Origin: Amoebidium appalachense
Taxonomy: Eukaryota; Ichthyosporea
Reading direction: 5' to 3'
Assembly: GCA_963693365.1 (NCBI GenBank)
Contig: CAVNZM010000007.1
Coordinates: 1,736,001-1,800,000 of the forward strand
DNA: 64,000 bases
Numbering within the stretch: the first letter of the stretch is position 1; each line of letters begins with the position of its first letter. Made by a program: the position numbers and the translations under genes. A model generated the notes under the pieces. That model saw only the letters and a list, made by a program, of their open reading frames with translations, was not told where the DNA came from and made no database searches. Below, one piece after another: positions 1 to 25,173 of this stretch.

Positions 1-563
1 GCCGACACATCCCCCCCCCCTCCCCCCCCCCCCCCCAACACACACACATCCAACCACATACACGCAGTGTCGCACCGCCGCCACCACCACCACCATGCCC
101 ACACAGGCCCCCGGGCAACTTGATACACACACACCCAAACCCAACACGTGTACACACACGCGCACTGGCACCGGGTTTCCTGCATAAATTAAAAGCTATT
201 TCGAGCTCACTGAACCGTCCTTCCTTTGCACATGTTGTACATGATGTTCTTCTTTTCTGCCACCACTCCACCATGTTTTTCGAAGGCCCAACTGTTACGA
301 CCGTCTGAGCACCTGGCTTTTCAAATTTCTCGGTCGCCTTTACCCTTAAGAATTTTGAGTGTAAACGGTAAGCCAATCAGATCGTTCGTTTTGTTTTATT
401 AAATATAAGTTAACAGTTTGTCTCATTTGAAGTGTTCCGATTGGCTAAAAGTCATCCACAATTTGTGGGAACTGCGGGAAGGATGGCCCGTAGGCACGTG
501 ATCGGACTCGGACCCAGCATGCAGGAGAAGGAGGGAAGGGAAAGGGTGGGTACGTGTGTGTGT

Positions 564-611
<48 letters not shown>

Positions 612-1564
612 CTTGATGGCAGAATGATGCAGTACTGTTAATAAAATGCTCTTTTGCTGGTGTGAAAGCTTTTTATAATCAATAAGTCACAACCATTTAT
701 ATTCGGCCCTGAATACATCGTAAATAATCCATACCGTATTCATGGTATAGGAACCTGAAGAACACCTTCGGAGCTGATTGATAGTGGTGAGGGTTTGTAA
801 ACGTCGTGCGTGTGCATGCTTTGCACTTGTGCTGTGGTCTGTAGTATGAAGTCATCAACAAATCATCCGGAATCTCGATTCATGTTCAACTTAATATGAA
901 TTCCATAACCGACTCGTGTTTATCGAAAATAAGGTGTCGAACCATTTTTAGTCTTGCAAAATTATTATTACCCTGGAAAGGCCGAGTTCAATTCATCAAG
1001 AAGGATGTTTATTGATGGGATTGCAAAAATGCATGCATGTACTTACGCGTGCACGTGCGAGCGATTTAGAGACACATATGCACACGGATGATAGGCAACC
1101 AGGCCTGTGCATCCCTAGCCTACAAGGCGTGACAATGATAAGTTAACATTGTTAAGCTGAGCGGGACATCAATAAGTTGAACTTGAGGACGGCAATAAAA
1201 AAGGATGGTTTAAAATACAGTTGGAATCGCCCCTTGCGCCACTTACATAGAAATGATACGAGAATCATTATGCCAAAGCAACAACACTATATCAGTAACT
1301 GGAAGGATGAAAAACATAAAACCAAATTTAACCTTTTCCCTCTCATACAAATGGCATGCACATTGATACTGCCACGCGGGTCCATAGATTCTAAAGTCAC
1401 TAGAATTCATTGTGATGTATGTATTACGGTACAACACACCCATTTGCATTACATAAGGGCTCGCTGCGGCAACATGATTTTTAGTACGACTAAGCTGTAA
1501 GAGAGCCTATACTACTGGCAAATAATTTCTGACTCATAAAGCCGGTGTAAACCACATGTGAAAA
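1..1564. other. Non-coding flank beyond the GT47 3' end
   Basis: No conserved coding sequence is visible. It holds a C-rich and CA-rich start, a (GT)n-G(m) tract at 555-611, and two facing CCAAT-type boxes (AGCCAATC at 372 and GATTGGCT at 437). Short frames here resemble nothing I know. Confidence 0.5.
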
Positions 1565-8780
<7,216 letters not shown>

Positions 8781-9967
8781 TTTTGTGTGTGGTCTTATTG
8801 CAGCGCAACCTGTTGCCACTACCCCTAGTATTAGCTTCTGTTTCTTTTTCTCGCACCTATTTATGTGTCTCAGACCGTTGGTGGCACGGTCAGAAGTCTC
8901 GTGCAGCAACTACGAAAACAAGAATAACAGCGCCTAGACATAAACACGAAAAAATCGACAGCATTCACAGGAAAGCAAATCCTTCTGAGCCAACTCAATT
9001 TTTTACGTGACTGTGACTACATTTGTGTGTCTTCTCTGGCTCGATGGTATACGTACAGTGTGGCTTCGCTAAAAATGGATATGTATTATGTATGAATTTA
9101 TGCCGGGACCTGCACGAATCATTTCGTCGATTACTATACATATGTGCTTTATAGTGGAAACTGCCTTGTATATTAGTGACCTGCCAAATGGCTGTGCCCG
9201 TTTGTGTATGTTCAACACAACGCATCAAAATTATATGTTTCTGCCACCATGCTCAGCGGCGTTGTAAACTTGCAACCACGGCTGTTGCAGTGGCTGGTTG
9301 TTGCAGGACTCCGCAGCAGGAGCCTCCTGCTGTACACTACTGTGTCTGGCTGTGACCTGAATGATGATTGGCTCGTCTGGAAGGAATATAATCTTTCTAA
9401 ACACTCAAGGTTTGGGGATAACCAAAAAACAAAATGTCTTATCTTTAAAACTAGCTTAGCTAAAACAGTCGATTCAGTTGTGTATAATAACATTTGCTGA
9501 CTGTATTGTATTATTTTTGGCTGAGATGTTTGAGTTTTGTAAAAGCTTTGCGATTAGTTTTACATAATGAAACGGTTATGAGAAAGCTTAAGCTTTCGTG
9601 GGATATTTTTGAAATGTTCGTGCAATTCTGTAAGTTACTTGAGAAGCAGCTCAGGGGGATGAGCTGTAGATATAGTTAGCCAATGAAACATCTTCTCCAA
9701 AATAGTCCACAGATCCAATAGATCCATTGTCAGTGCTCCCAACTTCTCTATAGTACGTATGATATCTACACAGGAGTAGAGTCGACACTCCGTGCTCTAC
9801 TGCAAAATATTAAGATAGAGGCTGCCGGAGTGCGTGCGCATGCCGCCACATGAGCACGCAAAAATTATATATGCACAGTGCAGCGCACGTACGGGTATAC
9901 ACACATCACACTACACCTGTCAGATAGTATCACACACAAACACACGTGCACACAGTATCAACGTTAA

Positions 9968-10276
9968 ACCAACCTAATTTAGCGTCTGGGCGGTGAGCAT
10001 CCATGAGTCACATTTCCCAGACAGCTCTGACCAATCAGTATACGCTATCAATTTGTGTCAAATACCCGAGAGTGGCTTATGTCGACATGGGAAAAAGCAC
10101 GGCCCTCTTTTTCAGAGGGCCGTGGAATTTCGGGAAAAAGGCTGCCCTCAGCCCGGCAAAGTTTCGCGCCATTTTCTGGGCACCTACATAAACGGCTACG
10201 TGGAAATTGTTAACTAAATGACGTCACCAATGTGGCTCACCGCCCAGACGCTAAAATGGTAGATACGAACCTTGCT
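9968..10276. mobile_element. TTAA-bounded MITE, family 1, copy 1
   Basis: A 309-base segment flanked by TTAA at 9964-9967 and 10277-10280. The subterminal TTTAGCGTCTGGGCGGTGAGC at the left is an inverted match to the right end at about 10236-10256. A central hairpin (GGCCCTC...GAGGGCC near 10102-10125) is present. There is no transposase frame. The TTAA boundary is what piggyBac-type transposases produce. The copy at 29335-29575 shares the inverted termini and about 40 internal bases. It lies in the intergenic region upstream of ZFPL1. Confidence 0.8.
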
Positions 10277-10655
10277 TTAACACATGTAGGTGCACACACA
10301 CACACACACACCATATATATATTTTTTTCTGTCTTTTTGGTGCCTCATAGAGAAAGTAAACCCTGATATATAATCTTCACCCGACATCTATGTACGTGAT
10401 CATGATATACCGCTGAGGGGATTATTCCGAGCAAAAACCCCCCATACCTGAGACTGGTCTCTCTTGGCCTCGAGTAAACAGCGTAAACCCCACATATATA
10501 TAGGACATATGCACACACGCACACGCACATGTGTACACGCACACGCACACACACACACACGTACACAGTGCTCACGCACACACACAGTCTTACACCACAC
10601 ACACGCACACACATACACACGTACATATCACACAGCTTACACACACGTGTACACT

Positions 10656-10687
<32 letters not shown>

Positions 10688-11230
10688 TTCTCTCCCTCCC
10701 CCCCCCCCCCCCCCTCTCTCTCTCTCCCCCTCCCTCCCGCCCTCCCCCCCCCCTCCCCCCCCCCCCCCTCTCCCTCTCTCCCTCTCGAGATCTCCTCTCT
10801 CAACAGTAACAGAGTCTTCTCTCTCTCTCTGTCCTGCCCGCCTGAATGGATAACGGCTACTTCCAAGAAGCCCACCAACGGTGACAACGACTTTTCCTGT
10901 TATTTTCGGAGTTCAAAGAATTGGTCATCATTAGCATCCAATGTTTATGGCCATGCGGCGTTTTCCCCACCATCATGAGAACTAGTACTCTAGATCTGGT
11001 GCTTCCAAAACTCCTTGATATGACTTTATACTGACAAGTCCTGCGCGGAAACATATGTACCCAAAACCTTTGAACATGGCTACCACTAAGAGCACATTTG
11101 TAGATAGTTAGACCCCGCCTCACGCAAGTATGTACCTTACCAGGTGTGATTGTGAAGGACATGCCTGCGTGGTTTACGTGCAAGTTGCATGCACGGTGTT
11201 GTAAGTGTGAGGGGAGGAGGAAGAAAGCTA

Positions 11231-11243
11231 CGGCATATATATA

Positions 11244-11294
<51 letters not shown>
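11231..11294. repeat. (TA)n microsatellite, intergenic
   Basis: About 64 bases of (TA)n with one G interruption near 11294. Another, shorter AT tract is at 45014-45056 in COQ6. Confidence 0.9.
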
Positions 11295-11296
<2 letters not shown>

Positions 11297-12983
11297 TATA
11301 TATGGGTGGGCACTTGAGATTGAGACTGAACATGCGGGGCGGAGGAGGGGCTCTTACGGTTAAGAATAAGTGGAAAGCTCGCTGCAGGTGGCACGCATAA
11401 CGATAGAGAAAAAGTGAGCTTTCTACCCTTACAAAACTGAATATGTGGGTATAGAAGGGGTCCACTCTCTCCATATGTGCGTTGCCTCGTCAGAGAAATA
11501 AAGATGTTTATTAATGTTGTAACAACAGCCGACAAGTTGTGAAGCACCATGAAAAGGCTACGTGCGCATGCTGTTCTCCCCGATGTTCTCTCCTATGTTC
11601 TCAGAGTCACTTGTTTCAAGTTGTTTCACTTAGAGTTGGTCGAAGTGTTATTCAAAGTGTATGACATCACAGGTTTAACATCAGACTCTACAGATTTAAA
11701 CTCGCAACAATATTTAAAATCAATTATTGATTAGGTATCAAACTTACAGCTGTTTATCTCCTTTTCTGGTATTGGCGTTTCCAGGTAACCGGTACTCGCT
11801 TTGATACACTAATGTAAAGGGCTTCAAGGCTTTTTTTTTCATGTTTCACTTTGTACTCAGTGGAAATCTTCTAATTATATGTGCCATCGAATAGTCAGTT
11901 TACTTCAAGGCCTCCGATAAGTAAACAGTTTACTTTTACGTACAGACCACCCGGATTCTATTTTTTACAACAACGCTCCTCAGTGACTCTCATACGCTGT
12001 AAACCTTCTCCCCTTCTTTGTCCATTAAAGAAAAAAAGAAATTTTAGAAATTTGTGCTACCCTGTTAAGGTCTCCCGTTGTTCCGAATTTGCTGCAGGTT
12101 ATCGGTCATACAACACACCAAGTAATAATTCCTTACGTGGTACTTCTCCCTTATGAAAGCAGCAAGGTAAGTGAAATAGACATCAGAGACAACAGAATAA
12201 ATTCACCGACGTTGATTTTTCTTGCTTCAAGTCTGAGTTGCATTCATTGGTGGTGGCATGATAGTCAAAAGAGAAGCAAATGGATAGATTAGAGAATACA
12301 CATACCACAGAAATATTTTTATCCTTCCATTTTCGTCCCTTTCCACCGACCCACCCATTCACTGCCATGTGTCTATGGGCAAGGGCGTGTGTGAACCTTT
12401 GGCGGTAGGGGTTTCATGAAGACTCTGCACACAAAGGAAGCGTCCGGAGAATTTGATGCATAGTATAAGACAGAGAAGCAATGAAGATGTCTAGGAGCTT
12501 TAGTGCTTTTGTTCAGAAAGGGAAACAATAAAAAGTCTTGTAGCCAGATGCCTAGTGTGCTACCCTTGCAAATGGCCTCTTCTCCCCCCCCCCTCCCCTC
12601 CCCCCCTCACACCCCACCCACCCAGCCACCCAGCTAACACCTGTTACCCTACCGTTTCCACGCCACACACACAGACAGACAGACGAACACACCCACACAC
12701 ACACACACGCAGACACAAAGAGAGTGAGTGATACCTATATATTCGGCATATGCCTAAGCGGGTGCAGCTATGCAATCAAGTAGGAACACCGTCACTCACA
12801 GGCAAACACATCAGAGCCATTCACACCTGCACACAAACTTGCAATAAAGCATACGCACACAGAGGCACACACGCCGTTTCGAAAATTGATCTACCAGGAT
12901 ACAGATACGCATAGCACACCCGCCATCTCTGTTTGATTTCTCGCAACTCCATTAGGAGCATTTTCTAACTTGGGCTGGAGCAG

Positions 12984-18722
<5,739 letters not shown>

Positions 18723-19411
18723 TTTCTGCTTGTGTGCACACGTGTGTGTATGCTCCGTGTGTGCACGTGTGTAAGGGCTCGATGTGTGCACGTGTCGGGG
18801 CATGCTTTTTCATGCAATTGAGATGCCCCCATCTGATAAAGACTTGAGCCTGGCAGAGAGAATGCATGGTAAGGGAGGGGGGCTCGTGTGTTTGTTGTGT
18901 GTTAGATGAGTACAAGTGTGTTGATGTGGCATTAGGAAAAGAGTTTCTTATCCTAGCCTTTCTTTCTTTTTTTCGGAAAGGGGGGGAGGGGGGGGGGAGG
19001 TAATGCCTGAAATGTACATATAGATTTTGGGTTTTTATCTTTTATCTTTTTTCTTTCTCCCCGTGTTTGGTGGTGATGCTGTGTCTGTGTGCTTGTGTGT
19101 GTGGGGGGGAGGGGGAAGAGGCGGGGGGGGGGGGGAGGGGGGGGGGGAGGGGGGGGGGGAGGGGGTGGGGGGGCTGTTCCAATTAGGACCATTTTTCAAT
19201 CTTAGTGATCAGAAAACAACAAAATCCGGGAAAGTGTAGATATCTCAGATGTCATTCATCTCTCGTGTCATGTAAATAGCGTATATAAATATGGCAGGTC
19301 CATAAATAAATCTGGCATTGTTTATCCACCAAATATAAATTCTCGGATGGACGTATATGTGGCTAGATCTCGCATTCACCAAAGCGCTCTGTAGCACATA
19401 TGTACATGAAA

Positions 19412-19499
<88 letters not shown>

Positions 19500-19773
19500 A
19501 CGCACGCACGCGCGCGCGCGGGGGCACACATACACACACACACGTGCGCACGCGCGCGCGCGCGCACACACACACACACACACGAACACGAGCATGCCCG
19601 CGATATGGATGTGCATGCTTGGGCTGGCGTTAGCTGCACCTGTTAGGGAAGCTTTTGTGTGTATGACACAGTTTACGTGTGTTTGTGCACGTGTGACACT
19701 TAGCACGTGTTTGGATTTTCTTTCTTGCCTTTTGTTTCCTTTTCTGTTCTTTTCTTTTTCTTTTTTTTTTTGG

Positions 19774-19812
<39 letters not shown>

Positions 19813-19827
19813 GTGTGTGTGTGTATG

Positions 19828-19880
<53 letters not shown>

Positions 19881-20167
19881 AGTAGCTGTTGTCCGACTGT
19901 TCAGCTCTTAGCAGATTCTAGTTGACCTTCGTCAGGACAACCAACACTGACCGGCAGTGTCATTTTAAATTTCACTTAAAATAATTATTTCATTAGTATG
20001 CCGGTCATCGCTCAACTTTAATCTGGAACCATCATTGGACGCAATGCAAGTCCTCAATGCTGACATCCCTGGCAGCCAAAATCAAATGAGGTCTCAAAGG
20101 GGGTTTCTTTTAGGTTTCCGGGTCGGGTCGAGAAACCTACATACAGGCAACACTCTCTGTAACCGAC

Positions 20168-20216
<49 letters not shown>

Positions 20217-20464
20217 AAAAAAACAAAAAACAAAAAAAAACAAAAAGAAAAAAAACACACACACACGCATGCACGTGTGCACGCGAGCACACACCACACC
20301 GTCAACATCCATCCATCACCACATCCCCTGTATTGATCCGCATATCGCATAGATTAAATGTGAAAAGTATGTATATCTCTCAACCCAACACCCTCGATAT
20401 ATTTTTTTCACAAAACGATAAAAAAGTAGGAATATATATGTACAGTTATAACTTACTGAGTGCG

Positions 20465-20500
<36 letters not shown>

Positions 20501-20522
20501 AAGAACAAAAGTTTCATAATCA
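18723..20522. other. Convergent 3' interval between ZFPL1 and COX20
   Basis: No gene seen. It holds a (CA)n/(CG)n block at 19414-19585, a (GT)n-G(m) tract at 19776-19879 and a 44-base C run at 20168. An AATAAA at 19305-19310 could serve ZFPL1, although it lies about 580 bases past the stop. Confidence 0.5.
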
Positions 20523-20690
20523 CTATTGCTTTTGTTCTGTCTTTTGCTGTTGCTGTGTTTTTTCCTGTGTGCTCTCATAGAGCTTTGCCAACCCCTTTGC
20601 CTTCGTGTGCATCTCATATTCCCTCATCTTGTGTGCAAGAAGTAGCGCCTCCTCTCGGCCCTTCTCCATGCGGTAACGGCAGTACTCCCT

Positions 20691-20750
<60 letters not shown>

Positions 20751-21080
20751 GGGGGGAGGGAGGGGGGAGGGGAGGGGTATGTGAGTGAGTGGGTTGGTGG
20801 GTGGGTCGGTGTGTGTATGCGTGTGCATGTGTGTGTGTGTGTTTGTGTGTGTGTGGGGGGGGGGGGGGGGGGAGAGGAGGGGGGGCAGAAAGGTGTGCGT
20901 GTGTGTGTGTGTGTGTGTAATTTTGTGTGTGTTTAATGGTGTGTGTGTGGGGGGGTCGATCGGTGGGTGGCGGCGTGTGTGTGTTTTGGGGGGGAGGGGC
21001 GAGGGGGGGTGAGCGTGTAAATGTGTTGGTGTGAGTGTGAGTGTGAGTGTAAGCGAGTGAGTGAGTAAGTGAGTGAGTGT

Positions 21081-21142
<62 letters not shown>

Positions 21143-21350
21143 ATGTGCGTGTGCATGTGTGATGTGCGTGTGCATGTGTGTGTTCTTGTGTGTGTGCGCG
21201 CGTGTACGGGTACAAGTGTGTTTGAGAGCACACGTGTGTTTGTGCTGTGTGTACGTCAGCGCGCGCGCGCACGTGTGTGCATGTGTGTAAGTGTGAGCAA
21301 GGGTCTCTCTGTAGTAACACTATATAGGTGGATGCACGTGTGTGTGTGCT

Positions 21351-21383
<33 letters not shown>

Positions 21384-21445
21384 AGACCCGTAAAAGCTGC
21401 CCTTAAACAAAAAGAAAGAAATAATTCGGGCCCAGACAGTCGGTT

Positions 21446-21476
<31 letters not shown>

Positions 21477-21478
21477 GG

Positions 21479-21516
<38 letters not shown>

Positions 21517-22182
21517 AATGCATTCAAGGGTGACAAAACATGGAAGCAAAAGACAGCCAAAAACCGAGGGGAACAAAAAAGGAAAAAAATACAAAAAAAA
21601 AATACGAGCCAAAATGACTGTGCCAGGAGGAGGGCTGGTTGGGTGGGTGTGGGTGTGGGGGGGGGGGGGGGGGGAGGGGGAGGAAGGGGGGAGGCAAACC
21701 ATGAACCAGTAGAGAGAAGGGCAAAAGAAATTACGGCAAAGTTGCAGGCACTCAGCACATTGCCTGTAGGGGGTGTAGTCAGTATTTTGCATTACGGTTC
21801 ATCATCAACAACCCGTCCATTGCTGCCTCCCCCCCCCCCCCCCCCCCCCCCCCCCTCCCCAAAAAAAAAACAAAAACAAAAACAAAAAAAAACCACCCCC
21901 TTTCCCCCTTGCAGATGCACATGCACACACACCACCACCACCACCACCACACATACATAAACCAAATAGAAAGGTGGGGGTGGGGGGACACTGAGAGGAT
22001 AGTGGAGAGAGGGGGGTTGGGGGGGGGGGCAAAAGCGAGAGATGAAAGAAGGTGGGGGGAGAGGGGGGGGGGGGGACCGGGGGAGGGTGAGTCAGGGGTG
22101 ACAACCCTGTACCTTAAATTACATCGTGAGAAAAAAATAAATATATATTCCATCCCCAATAACACGGACACTTGTCGTTCCA

Positions 22183-22225
<43 letters not shown>

Positions 22226-22995
22226 CCGCCTCAAATTCCCCCCCATTCACTCGCCCCTCCCCCTTTTCTTTCTGAAACAATTACTTCCTGCCATTTATTT
22301 TTTCTAGCTTAGTACCCAAGTTTGTTACCATAGCAAGGTCATCTCTTCTTGGCACAAAACCAACCAGCCACAGAAGCCCCCCCCCCCCCCCCCCCCTCCC
22401 TCCCCCCCCTCCCCCCAACTCACAACTACCACCGCCCACACGATACACAACCACATACAGGGGCACACCCCACCCCCACCCCTCACGCCTCCGCCCAATT
22501 TCTCCTTTTCTCCCTTCACCCTAAAAGGCCACTTACCCTTAACGAGAAAACGTGAAACGCCGATGACTGTGCCCCCCCCCGATACCAGCCAGAAGCCCTT
22601 CTCGTGCACACGGCGTCTTTTTCACATAGTCGGGCAACCTCTGTGTGCAACATGCCACGAACATGTGTTAGATCAATTGCCGTGCTTTTAGTGGTATAGA
22701 CTTGAGTACCTCAACAGGCAGAACAGGTGTCCCGTGCATAAAAGTGGGATAAAGAGGGAACAATTGGAACGTAGAGTGAGAAAAAAAGTAGGGACGTGGA
22801 CTCCCGCACAACGAAGAGCGAGAGAAGCCCCCAGGCAAAGCGAGATAAGGATCAGTGTAACAACAACAGAGAATGAGAGAAAAGGGGAGGGGGGAGAGAG
22901 AGAGAGAGAGAGAGAAAATGGGGGGAGAGGGGGTGGGGGGGGGGGGGGGGGCAGAGGGGAGAGAGAGGGGGGGGGGGGAGGGGGAGAGAGAGGGA

Positions 22996-23054
<59 letters not shown>

Positions 23055-23375
23055 AGGGAGGAAGGGAGGGAGGGAGGAAGGGAGGGAGGGAGGGAGGGGG
23101 GAGACAGGGAGGGAGGGAGAGCGAGAGAGCCAGGCACAAAGTACAAACACGCAAGTACAACAAAACACACATTTATATGCCAGTCAAAAGGGTTTTGCAC
23201 GTTCTGAGCGTCTAAGAAAAAGAGAGCACCCTTCAAACTCGATGTGTTGCGTTAGTGTTTAAGAACCACCCCCGTCTCCTCCCCTCTCCTCCCCGTCTCC
23301 GATAGCCCCCCCCCACCCCCCCTCCCCCATCACCACACCACCACACGCGCATGCGCAAGCGCACAGACACATACA

Positions 23376-23427
<52 letters not shown>

Positions 23428-23831
23428 TCATACACACACACATACAAACTCTCTCTCCCTCTCCCTCTCCACCCCCCACCCCCACCCCCCCTCGCTCCCC
23501 TCCCTCCTTCCCTCCCTCCCTCCCTCTACCCACCCCTCCCGCCGCCCACCCCCCTCGCTCTTCTTTCCCGTAAAAACCACTAGGCTCATCTCATTCAACC
23601 AACATCACCAGACTTCTCCCGTATGTCTCGAGCCAGCCCTAGATCCCAACTCCTTCAAACCCAACACGTACAAGCACTTCTCAATCTTCCAATTTCAGCC
23701 TCAGCAAGACCCTCCTGACTGCCACGCCACCACCCACTACAATCACTCTCAATTAGAGGAAATGATGCTGCGTGCCACATTACCTTAACACCCTCGTAAA
23801 ACTTCACAGCCTCTTTTTTGATATCCTCCAT
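20523..23831 (-). CDS. COX20: COX20 (FAM36A) cytochrome c oxidase assembly factor, 4 exons, frame broken by one base
   Basis: Model of 126 residues (human about 118). Exons: 23784-23831, 22537-22640, 21700-21763, 20523-20688. Exon 1 starts MEDIKKEAV. Exon 2 carries the family signature TPCARE (25-30) and the first membrane segment with GxxxG-like glycines. Exon 3 gives the second membrane segment, ending LLSTGSW. Exon 4 gives the CRYRMEKGREE tail matching the matrix-side helix of the family, with a Gln-rich end. Exon 2 is 104 bases long, but its phases require 103. The frame breaks at a run of nine G (coding strand) at 22572-22580, where eight would restore it. Known role: inner-membrane chaperone for the COX2 subunit of complex IV. 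The break could be a base-call error or a real null allele. Confidence 0.86.
22896..23120. repeat. (GA)n/(GGGA)n purine tract in COX20 intron 1
   Basis: Almost pure A/G over about 225 bases with GA, GGGA and GGAA units. On the host's sense strand this is a long pyrimidine tract. Confidence 0.9.
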
Positions 23832-25173
23832 GGTGAAGCTTCAGCCAAGTTCAAATTCCTTTCCTAAACAAGTTTGCTGTCTTTCAAGGCACACATGCAC
23901 TCGCTGAGACTCGCTCAACAATACGGTCTCCTTGTTGATAAGCGACCGGGCTTTATGCAATTTCCTTTTAGTGGCTGTGAGGTGGAAGCGCATCAAAAAG
24001 GGCAAACTGCAAACATCACTCCAACCCAACAAAAATAAGCACCCCTCGCCTCACGTCCACGTCGGTCATGAACACTTGCAATGGTGCCACGGAACACGGC
24101 GCGTTGCATGCATGAGGCTCACAGCTCTGAAATGTTACTGATGCGATGCGATAAGAGGTTACATATTGGGCACGGCCATCTAGAGACTCGTGATATTGGG
24201 CCATGCGTAATCGGGATTATCGGGAACATCGGGTGCGATTCGATTGGTCCACCAGGAATCTAGGGAGATCTACGGATAACCAGCATATGCACGCGATTGG
24301 CTGGAGATAGCGGAATCGGTTTGGGTTTCGCCCAAATACGGTTATTCGGCTTCGCCTGCTTTTGGCGGACATTTTGTGCGCACGCGCCGATTCGAAAGAT
24401 CGAAAACGGCCTGAGCGCGCGCGCGTCACGATCAGCTATTGTAGCTGCTCAGTGTCTGTGAAAAACGGCAAAAACGGAAAAACGAAAAAATTGCCAAGTT
24501 TTTTCTTGTGCTTTATAGAGCATTTCCATTTTCGGTACACTAAAACACTGCTATACACACGCAGTATAATTTCCTAATGGCAAGATAGTTCCCTTTTTTC
24601 TGCGTTTTGCTTGCGTTCAAGTGCCTCGCTTTGCGGACGTTTGACGAAGAGTTGCTTGACTGAAAAGCAGAGACACCTTCATATATGGTAAGGCTCCATA
24701 CAGGCTTATGATCTCCGTTGGAAAAGTTGAGGCTGCTATAATAGGCAGATTTTTAGGGTGCACAGAGTGAAGGCGCAAATGTTTGTTCGTTTTTTTTTTT
24801 GACTTCTGGCTGCCACCTTACACATTTTTCCTTGGCCAACATGTTTTGACAAAGGCGTCTCAATAAACTCAGATTCGTACCGATGAAACCGAAGTTCTAC
24901 ATATTTTGCTCCATATAGGCATAATACTATTCATATAACCACGTGTGCTCTTTACTGACTATGCCAGCTCTCGCTCGTCACCAAGCTAGGTCTTTTCTTT
25001 ATCCCGCATTCTCCTTGATCACTTTTACATCGCCAGTCGTGCCCTTGCTACTGAACCATCTTTCCATGTGTTGGTTTTTTGCTGCTGGAAGCTGACACAA
25101 AACTTCAGTTCCAGATACACGCCTGCCTGTTGGCACACCACTCAATTTGCGGCTGTGAGCCGCACAAACAAAC
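23832..25173. promoter_or_regulatory. Divergent promoter region of COX20 and PP4R3
   Basis: 1.34 kb between two divergent starts, free of the long microsatellites that fill the introns. CCAAT-type boxes (ATTGG) occur at 24243-24247 and 24296-24300, within a locally CpG-richer stretch at 24200-24430. No TATA box stands out. The transcription starts are not placed. Confidence 0.45.

Larger units (their letters stand above)
8781..12983. other. Intergenic region between GT47 (minus) and ZFPL1 (plus)
   Basis: A 4.2 kb divergent interval. It contains the MITE at 9968-10276, a (CA)n/(CT)n block at 10514-10800 and the (TA)n tract at 11231-11294. A frame at 9249-9500 has a GCCACCATG start context but no recognisable product. 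It must hold the GT47 promoter near 8781-9300 and the ZFPL1 promoter near 12700-12983. Confidence 0.5.

Noticed and set aside
9249-9500. Small gene with a GCCACCATG start
   Set aside because: 84 residues with no conserved motif, no clear splice partners, and a location in the GT47 promoter region.
10857-11474. 205-residue minus-strand frame
   Set aside because: Includes a translated (TA)n tract, and the remainder matches no family I recognise.
20523-21758. 411-residue minus-strand frame
   Set aside because: Only its two ends are real (COX20 exons 3 and 4). The middle is translated poly-C, (CA)n and poly-A intron.
23258-23535. Cys/Val- and His/Thr-rich frames, here and at dozens of other places
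   Set aside because: Direct translations of (GT)n and (CA)n tracts, present in several frames and on both strands at once.
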